This document shows, piece by piece, positions 58,633 through 64,000 of a stretch of 64,000 nucleotides of DNA. Both the position numbers and the translations under genes were made by a program. Under the pieces are notes generated by a model. That model made no database searches, was not told where the DNA came from, and was given only the letters and a program-made list of their open reading frames with translations. Position 1 is the stretch's first letter. Every line of letters starts with the position of its first letter. This DNA comes from Bradyrhizobium sp. WSM471 (lineage in GTDB: Bacteria > Pseudomonadota > Alphaproteobacteria > Rhizobiales > Xanthobacteraceae): contig NZ_CM001442.1 of NCBI RefSeq assembly GCF_000244915.1, positions 6,510,001 to 6,574,000 of the forward strand, given 5' to 3'.

Positions 58633-58718
58633 CGTCATTGCGAGCGAAGCGAAGCAATCCAGCCTGTCTCCGCGCTTACAGCCTGGATTGCCTCGTCGCT
58701 TCGCTCCTCGCAATGACG
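58633..58718. repeat. Intergenic palindromic repeat (CGTCATTGCGAG family)
   Basis: CGTCATTGCGAGCGAAGCGA at one end and CGCTTCGCTCCTCGCAATGACG-like sequence at the other pair as a long hairpin, with CAATCCAGCCTG/CAGCCTGGATTG as inner arms. It splits the ABC importer operon between the binding protein and first permease, where it could weaken downstream expression or stabilise the upstream message. Confidence 0.87.
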
Positions 58719-58753
58719 GGCGTGGTGACTTCCAGAGACAGGACAACGACCCG

Positions 58754-59710
58754 ATGTCCGTGACCACACTTCCCACTCTCGCCCTCGCACGACGGCAGCC
58801 CTCCTGGCTGGTACGCCTGTTCGACTACAAGCCGTTCCTGATCGTGATGTGCCTCGCACCCGCGATCGGGCTGCTCGCGGTGTTCCTGACCTATCCACTC
58901 GGCCTCGGCATCTGGCTCGCCTTCACCGACACCACGATCGGCAGAAAAGGCGTCTTCGTCGGCTTCGAGAATTTCCAGTATCTGCTCACCGATTCCCTGT
59001 GGTGGAACGCGGTGTTCTACAGCGTGGTCTACACGGGGATCGCGACCTTCGGGAAGTTCGCGCTGGGCTTCTGGCTCGCGCTGCTGCTCAACAACCATTT
59101 TCCGTTCAAGAGCCTGTTGCGTGCGATCATCCTGATGCCCTGGATCGTGCCCACGGTGCTCTCGGCGCTGGCGTTCTGGTGGATCTACGATCCGCAGTTC
59201 TCGATCATCTCCTACCTTCTGGTCGACGTGCTGCACTGGCGCACGACCAATATCGACTTTCTCGGCTCGCCCTGGCCGGCGCGCTTCTCGCTGATCGCCG
59301 CCAACATCTGGCGCGGCATTCCTTTCGTCGCGATCTCGCTGCTGGCGGGCCTGCAGACCATTTCGCCCTCGCTCTATGAAGCCGCGATGCTCGATGGCGC
59401 CAGCGCCTGGCAGCGGTTCCGCTACATCACCTTTCCGATGATGATGCCGATCCTCGCCATCGTCATGACCTTCTCGATCATCTTCACCTTCACCGACTTC
59501 CAGCTGGTCTATGCCATCACCCGCGGCGGCCCCGGCAACTCGACGCATTTGCTGGCCACGCTGGCCTTCCAGCGCGGCATTGCCGGCGGCGAGCTCGGCG
59601 AGGGCGCGGCGATCGCGGTGTCGATGATCCCGTTCCTGGTGTTCGCGACGCTGTTCTCTTATTTCGGCTTGGCCCGCCGCAAATGGCAGCAGGGAGAGAG
59701 CAATGACTGA
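58754..59710 (+). CDS. Sugar ABC importer permease 1 (MalF type)
   Basis: A 318-aa permease with six membrane helices. The EAA loop that docks on the ATPase is EAAMLDGASAWQRFRYITFP. LAPAIGLLAVFLTYPLGLGI is helix 1. ATG 58754 follows the repeat element; the frame is open upstream through the repeat but lacks resemblance there. Its stop overlaps the next gene by eight bases. Confidence 0.93.
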   Translation: MSVTTLPTLALARRQPSWLVRLFDYKPFLIVMCLAPAIGLLAVFLTYPLGLGIWLAFTDTTIGRKGVFVGFENFQYLLTDSLWWNAVFYSVVYTGIATFGKFALGFWLALLLNNHFPFKSLLRAIILMPWIVPTVLSALAFWWIYDPQFSIISYLLVDVLHWRTTNIDFLGSPWPARFSLIAANIWRGIPFVAISLLAGLQTISPSLYEAAMLDGASAWQRFRYITFPMMMPILAIVMTFSIIFTFTDFQLVYAITRGGPGNSTHLLATLAFQRGIAGGELGEGAAIAVSMIPFLVFATLFSYFGLARRKWQQGESND

Positions 59711-60599
59711 TACCGCCGCCCAGCCGGCCGCCGTCGCCACCACACCGCCGGACACCATGGCCTGGGATTCCGGGCTGCGGCGGCTGATGATGATCTACCT
59801 GCCGCTCGGCTGCTTCGTGCTGATCCTGCTGTTTCCGTTCTACTGGATGGCAATCACGTCGTTCAAGCCGAACGCAGAGCTGATGAACTACCGGGAGCAC
59901 AACCCGTTCTGGATCTCCTCGCCGACGCTGGCCCACATCAAGCACCTGTTGTTCGACACCGCCTATCCGCGCTGGCTGTGGACGACGATGCTGGTCGCGA
60001 TCGGCGCGACCACGCTGTCGCTGATCGCGAGCACGCTGGCCGCCTATGCGATCGAACGCCTGCGCTTCCGCGGCAGCCCCTATGTCGGCCTCGGCATCTA
60101 TCTCGCCTATCTCGTGCCGCCGTCGATCCTGTTCATTCCGCTGGCAACCGTGGTCGTGCAGTTCGGCCTGTTCGACAGCCCGCTTGCCCTGATCCTGGTC
60201 TATCCGACCTTCCTGGTGCCATTCTGCACCTGGCTCCTGATCGGCTATTTCAAGTCGATCCCCTACGAGCTCGAGGAATGTGCGCTGGTGGACGGCGCCA
60301 CACGGCTCCAGATCCTGCGCCGGATCACGCTGCCGCTGGCGGTGCCCGGCCTGATCTCGGCCGGCATCTTCTCCTTCACGCTGTCCTGGAACGAGTTCAT
60401 CTACGCGCTCGCCTTCATCCAGAGCGGCGCCAACAAGACGGTGCCGGTCGCGATCCTGACCGAGCTCGTCACCGGCGACGTCTACCAGTGGGGGGCGCTG
60501 ATGGCGGGATCGCTGCTCGGCTCGCTGCCGGTTGCGATCTTCTACTCGCTGTTCGTGGATTATTACGTGTCCTCGCTGACAGGCGCGGTCAAGGAGTAA
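59703..60599 (+). CDS. Sugar ABC importer permease 2 (MalG type)
   Basis: A 298-aa permease with six helices and EAA loop EECALVDGATRLQILRRITL. LGCFVLILLFPFYWMAITSF is the first helix. It pairs with the upstream permease in the inner membrane. No ABC ATPase gene follows; the next gene is a metallo-hydrolase. The ATPase must therefore be encoded elsewhere or shared. Confidence 0.93.
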   Translation: MTDTAAQPAAVATTPPDTMAWDSGLRRLMMIYLPLGCFVLILLFPFYWMAITSFKPNAELMNYREHNPFWISSPTLAHIKHLLFDTAYPRWLWTTMLVAIGATTLSLIASTLAAYAIERLRFRGSPYVGLGIYLAYLVPPSILFIPLATVVVQFGLFDSPLALILVYPTFLVPFCTWLLIGYFKSIPYELEECALVDGATRLQILRRITLPLAVPGLISAGIFSFTLSWNEFIYALAFIQSGANKTVPVAILTELVTGDVYQWGALMAGSLLGSLPVAIFYSLFVDYYVSSLTGAVKE

Positions 60600-60731
60600 C
60601 TCGCGGCTGCGCGCGAGCGCAGTCGATCGTGCTATCGTGATAGACCGCATGCTGCATTGGCCCCACGCTGCATCCTGACAGCGGGGTCGATCATTGGCGC
60701 CGTCGATAGTCGCTCGAGAAGCGAGAATTGC

Positions 60732-61700
60732 ATGCGTTCGACACGGCTCCCATCATTATCTCGACGCGGTTTCTGCCTGTGTTGCGTTGGCGCCGCGACG
60801 GCCGCCGCTTCGGGATGGCTTAGCCCCAGGCAAGCGTACGCGGAGGCGCGAGGCATCGTCAGCCTGATCAAGGACAGCGCTGCTGTATCGCCGATTGTCG
60901 CGCATAAGCTCCGAAACAACATCACCGTGCTGGAAGGCTCCGGCGGCAACATTGCCGTGCTGACCGGGCCCGACGGCAAGGTACTGATCGATGCGGGCAT
61001 CCGCGTCTCACGTCCGCAACTCACCAAAGCGCTGGCCGATCTGGGCGCCGATCCCATCACCCATCTCGTCAACACCCATTGGCATTTCGATCATGCCGAT
61101 GGCAACGAATGGCTGCATGCAGCCGGCGCCAAAATCATAGCGCAGGAAAACACCCGCAAACACCTTGCCGAAGTGCAGCGGGTCGAGGACTGGGACTACA
61201 ATTTCCTTCCGCTCGGCGCGGGCGGAATCCCCAGCGAAGTCTTTGCCGACAGCCGCGAGCTTAAGCTCAACGGAACCTCGATCGGCCTGAAGTATTACGG
61301 GCCCGCGCACACCGACAGCGACATCTCCGTCACCTTCGCAGACGCCAACATCGTCCATGTCGCCGACATGTTCTGGAACGGCATCTATCCGTTCATCGAC
61401 TACTCCACCGGCGGCAGCATCGACGGGATGATCGCTGCATGCGACGCTAATCTCGCGGCGATGGACAAGGACACGATCGTCATCGCCGGCCATGGCAGAC
61501 CGGTCGGCAGCAAAGCCGAATTCCAAGCCTTTCGCGACATGCTCGCCGGGATCCGCGACAACGTCGCTCGCCTCAAGAAGCAGGGACGAACGCGGGATGA
61601 AACCGTTGCGGCGAAGCCGACAGCGGCCTTCGACGCGATATGGGGGCAATTCGTGATCGATCCCGGCTTCTTCACCCGACTGGTCTACCAAGGCGTTTGA
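60732..61700 (+). CDS. Exported MBL-fold metallo-hydrolase
   Basis: A 322-aa zinc hydrolase. The metal motif [10 protein letters not shown] gives H116, H118, D120 and H121; further ligands are His in GPAHTDSD and AGHGRP. A twin-arginine leader [20 protein letters not shown] suggests Tat export. ATG 60732 starts this leader. The closest look is to periplasmic MBL proteins of uncertain substrate; beta-lactamase activity is only one option. It precedes an alpha/beta hydrolase gene by 50 bp. Confidence 0.88.
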   Translation: MRSTRLPSLSRRGFCLCCVGAATAAASGWLSPRQAYAEARGIVSLIKDSAAVSPIVAHKLRNNITVLEGSGGNIAVLTGPDGKVLIDAGIRVSRPQLTKALADLGADPITHLVNTHWHFDHADGNEWLHAAGAKIIAQENTRKHLAEVQRVEDWDYNFLPLGAGGIPSEVFADSRELKLNGTSIGLKYYGPAHTDSDISVTFADANIVHVADMFWNGIYPFIDYSTGGSIDGMIAACDANLAAMDKDTIVIAGHGRPVGSKAEFQAFRDMLAGIRDNVARLKKQGRTRDETVAAKPTAAFDAIWGQFVIDPGFFTRLVYQGV

Positions 61701-61750
61701 AAAACCCCTCGCGCCGTCGGCGAACTCATCGTTTTGAAAAGGACATTGAC

Positions 61751-62755
61751 ATGAAAACCGCAGAGACCGCAGGCAAGCCACCGCTCCTCGATCGTCGCCG
61801 TCTCGTTCTTGGGTTGTCCGGAGCGGCTGTCGCAGTTGCTTCGACGGCAGCATCCGCGAAGCCGGAGGGCGACGAACACACCGCAGGTGCCTATCCGGTC
61901 ACCTATCATCGAACCGCGACCGTCGATGGCATCAAGATATTCTACCGCGAAGCCGGGCGGAAGGACGCGCCGGTCGTGCTGTTGCTGCACGGCTTCCCGA
62001 CCTCCTCGCACATGTTCCGCAACCTGATCCCGGCACTGGCCGACAGGTACCACGTGATCGCTCCCGACTATCCCGGATACGGCCAGAGCGAGATGCCACC
62101 GCGCGCGACATTCAAGTACACTTTCGACCGTTTCGGCGAGCTTGTCGGCGGCCTGCTCGACCAGCTCGGCGTCACCCGCTATGCGATGTATGTCATGGAT
62201 TACGGAGCTCCCGTGGGCTGGCGGCTGGCGCTCAAGAATCCAGAGCGCATCAGCGGCTTGATCGTGCAGAACGGCAACGCCTATGATGAAGGGTTGAAGG
62301 AGTTCTGGAATCCGATCAAGCAATACTGGGCCGACGGATCCGAGACCAGCCGGCAGGCATTGATGAAGCTGGTCACGCTGGAAACGACGAAATTCCAGTA
62401 CACCGACGGCATGTCCGACGTCAGCCGGATTTCACCCGACAACTGGGTGCAGGATCAGGCGCTGCTCGACCGTCCCGGCAACAGCGACATCCAGATGGAC
62501 CTGTTCTACGACTATCGGACCAATTTGCCGCTGTATCCCGCGGTGCAGGCCTACTTCCGCAAGCACAAGCCGCCGACACTGATCGTCTGGGGCAAGAACG
62601 ATTTTATCTTCCCCGCCGATGGCGCCCATCCCTACAAACGCGACCTGCCCCAGGTGGAATTTCACCTCATCAACACCGGCCATTTTGCGCTTGAGGACAA
62701 GTTCGACGAAATGGTCCCGTTGATCCGCAACTTCCTCTCCCGCAAGATCGCCTGA
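61751..62755 (+). CDS. Exported alpha/beta hydrolase (epoxide hydrolase-like)
   Basis: A 334-aa protein. A Tat-type leader [20 protein letters not shown] is followed by the fold: oxyanion-side [10 protein letters not shown] at 80-89, nucleophile Asp150 in [16 protein letters not shown] for the acid and NTGHFALED for the His. An Asp nucleophile is typical of epoxide hydrolases and haloalkane dehalogenases, not esterases. ATG 61751 starts the leader. Substrate unknown. It lies between the MBL protein and a small periplasmic protein, all on the same strand. Confidence 0.88.
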   Translation: MKTAETAGKPPLLDRRRLVLGLSGAAVAVASTAASAKPEGDEHTAGAYPVTYHRTATVDGIKIFYREAGRKDAPVVLLLHGFPTSSHMFRNLIPALADRYHVIAPDYPGYGQSEMPPRATFKYTFDRFGELVGGLLDQLGVTRYAMYVMDYGAPVGWRLALKNPERISGLIVQNGNAYDEGLKEFWNPIKQYWADGSETSRQALMKLVTLETTKFQYTDGMSDVSRISPDNWVQDQALLDRPGNSDIQMDLFYDYRTNLPLYPAVQAYFRKHKPPTLIVWGKNDFIFPADGAHPYKRDLPQVEFHLINTGHFALEDKFDEMVPLIRNFLSRKIA

Positions 62756-62776
62756 TTGTCCCGGAAGGAAACGGAC

Positions 62777-63223
62777 ATGTATGCCGCTCTCGACTGCATG
62801 GCCGTTCTGGCGGCCTCAACTCTGTTCGCAACAGCCGCCATCGCCCAAACCGCCAGAGACGCGCGCGGCCCATCGCCGCTGGTCGCAATCGAAAACGAGG
62901 CGCCCGCGCGGTTGATCGTCGATCCGCCGCTCGCCGAACAATTGGCGCAGGGTCTCGTCTTCATCCAGTACAGCACGGAGAATCTCCGCGTCGTGCCGGT
63001 GTTCGGCAAGGGCGCGCTCGACGTATCGCCGCGCATCGGCCACGTCCATATCACGGTCGACGATGCGCCATGGCATTTTGTCGATGCCAGTGGCGAGACC
63101 GTGATCGTGGTCGGACTGAAGCCGGGCCCCCACAAGGTTCTGTTGGAGTTGGCCGATCCCACGCACCACGTGATCGACAGCAAGACCGTCAGCTTCGAGA
63201 TTCCAACACCCCTAAAAAAATAG
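62777..63223 (+). CDS. Small periplasmic protein (DUF6130-like)
   Basis: A 148-aa protein with a signal peptide (MYAALDCMAVLAASTLFATA, cleavage near AIA-Q). The mature domain has VFIQYSTENLRVVPVFGKGA, VSPRIGHVHITVDDAPWHFV and GLKPGPHKVLLELADPTHHV. His-rich strands in an Ig-like fold suggest a metal-binding or chaperone-like role. It resembles proteins grouped as DUF6130. GGAAGGAA precedes the ATG. It begins 21 bp after the hydrolase stop, so they are co-transcribed. Confidence 0.78.
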   Translation: MYAALDCMAVLAASTLFATAAIAQTARDARGPSPLVAIENEAPARLIVDPPLAEQLAQGLVFIQYSTENLRVVPVFGKGALDVSPRIGHVHITVDDAPWHFVDASGETVIVVGLKPGPHKVLLELADPTHHVIDSKTVSFEIPTPLKK

Positions 63224-63307
63224 CCATCGACCGCGGCGTTTGGCCCGGCTTCACAAAACTGCAATGCGCGGTCCGCATAAGATGTCCTCCGTTAACAGGA
63301 GACGCAC

Positions 63308-64000
63308 ATGCGCGCGACTTTTCTTGGCACCGTCGCAACGATCATTCTTGCCGCGAGCTCCGCGCTCGCACAGAGCGAAGGCGAATTCCCCGCCAAGCTC
63401 GCCGGCCATTTGGTGATGCCGGCTGCCACCTTCATCGACGCGCCGGCTGATGCCCCCGCCGATCTCAAGACATCCGGCAAATACACCACCGGGAAGCGCG
63501 TCGACGCGCTCGGCACGGTGATGGGCAAGTCCTATGAGCGGGCGACCGGCGTATCGTTGCCGTTCAAGGGCCAGCCGTTGCAGGGCCATTCCGGCATCAA
63601 GTCGATGGGCGACGGCACCTTCTGGGTCATCACCGACAACGGCATGGGTGCGCGCGCCAATTCGCCGGATTCGATGCTGTACCTCAACCGCTACAAGATG
63701 GATTGGGTCGGCGGCAAGATCGAGCGGCTGGAAACCGTGTTCCTGCACGATCCCGACAGACGCGTGCCGTTCCGCATCGTGCACGAGGACACCGAGAGGC
63801 GCTATCTCACCGGCTCCGACTTCGACACCGAAGGTTTTCAGATCATCGGCGACACTTTCTGGATCGGAGACGAATTCGGCCCCTATATCCTGAAGGCCGA
63901 CAAGACCGGCAAGATTCTCGGCCTGTTCGAGACGGTCGCCGACGGCAAGCCGGTGCGCTCGCCGGATCACTGGGCGGTGGCGACGCCGGGAGCACCGGGC
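63308..64000 (+). CDS. Phytase-like esterase-domain protein (3' end beyond window)
   Basis: The frame is open from ATG 63308 to the window end, 231 codons. A signal peptide (MRATFLGTVATIILAASSAL, cleavage near ALA-Q) is followed by GHSGIKSMGDGTFWVITDNG, DFDTEGFQIIGDTFWIGDEF and FGPYILKADKTGKILG. These are hallmarks of the esterase-like activity of phytase (beta-propeller) family. The product is probably periplasmic. GGAG lies ten bases before the ATG. The rest of the propeller is missing from view. Confidence 0.88.
   Translation, partial: MRATFLGTVATIILAASSALAQSEGEFPAKLAGHLVMPAATFIDAPADAPADLKTSGKYTTGKRVDALGTVMGKSYERATGVSLPFKGQPLQGHSGIKSMGDGTFWVITDNGMGARANSPDSMLYLNRYKMDWVGGKIERLETVFLHDPDRRVPFRIVHEDTERRYLTGSDFDTEGFQIIGDTFWIGDEFGPYILKADKTGKILGLFETVADGKPVRSPDHWAVATPGAPG

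Overview
The window reads as a chromosomal stretch of a Bradyrhizobium or a very close relative (Alphaproteobacteria, Hyphomicrobiales). The evidence is the high G+C content, the alphaproteobacterial order fliF-fliG-fliH-fliN-flbD with the CtrA inhibitor gene sciP beside it, a five-gene napEDABC operon behind a FixK/FNR box, and several families of imperfect intergenic palindromes of the kind common in that genus. I could run no homology search; names rest on motifs and whole-protein resemblance.

Layout. 1-3074: a visibly more AT-rich segment with two genes on the minus strand, a PHP-domain/ABC-type ATPase that runs off the window edge (TrlF-like) and an unrecognised 293-aa protein. It ends exactly at the 3' end of a tRNA-Met(CAT) gene, as the edge of an integrated island would. 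3393-5860: a small secreted protein, a PmtA-like methyltransferase and mnmA. 6157-14599: flagellar genes, namely a sigma-54 promoter, fliK-flgD, then sciP and the fliFGHN-flbD operon, with CtrA-like boxes before sciP and fliF. 14881-24377: accessory metabolism and regulation (M20 peptidase, flavin reductase, P450, LuxR- and AraC-type regulators, LLM oxidoreductase, acyltransferase) plus a truncated DUF2200 gene. 24401-28675: FixK box and periplasmic nitrate reductase operon. 28764-36181: Dda/RecD-like helicase, TPR-caspase protein, msrA and msrB, and many small proteins including two Cys-rich paralogues. 36341-45350: a membrane-anchored Pro-rich protein, purA, a MacA/MacB-type three-gene efflux operon and an MgtA-like P-type ATPase. 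45504-52995: two paralogous EamA transporters flank a methyltransferase and a zinc-ribbon/cyclase/ATPase/TPR signalling protein. 53093-64000: a Bug-type binding protein, an MCP, a 2-hydroxyacid dehydrogenase, a sugar-type ABC importer without its ATPase, then a run of exported hydrolase-like proteins, the last cut by the window end.

How the parts fit. The flagellar block holds both a structural set (hook-length control, hook cap, MS ring, switch) and its regulators: CtrA-like boxes and SciP for early control, FlbD plus a sigma-54 promoter for late control. The nap block supports nitrate reduction under low oxygen. The most unusual candidate for a little-described system is the PHP-ATPase gene pair at the tRNA junction, which looks like a mobile, possibly anti-phage or nucleic-acid-processing cassette; only part of it is visible here.
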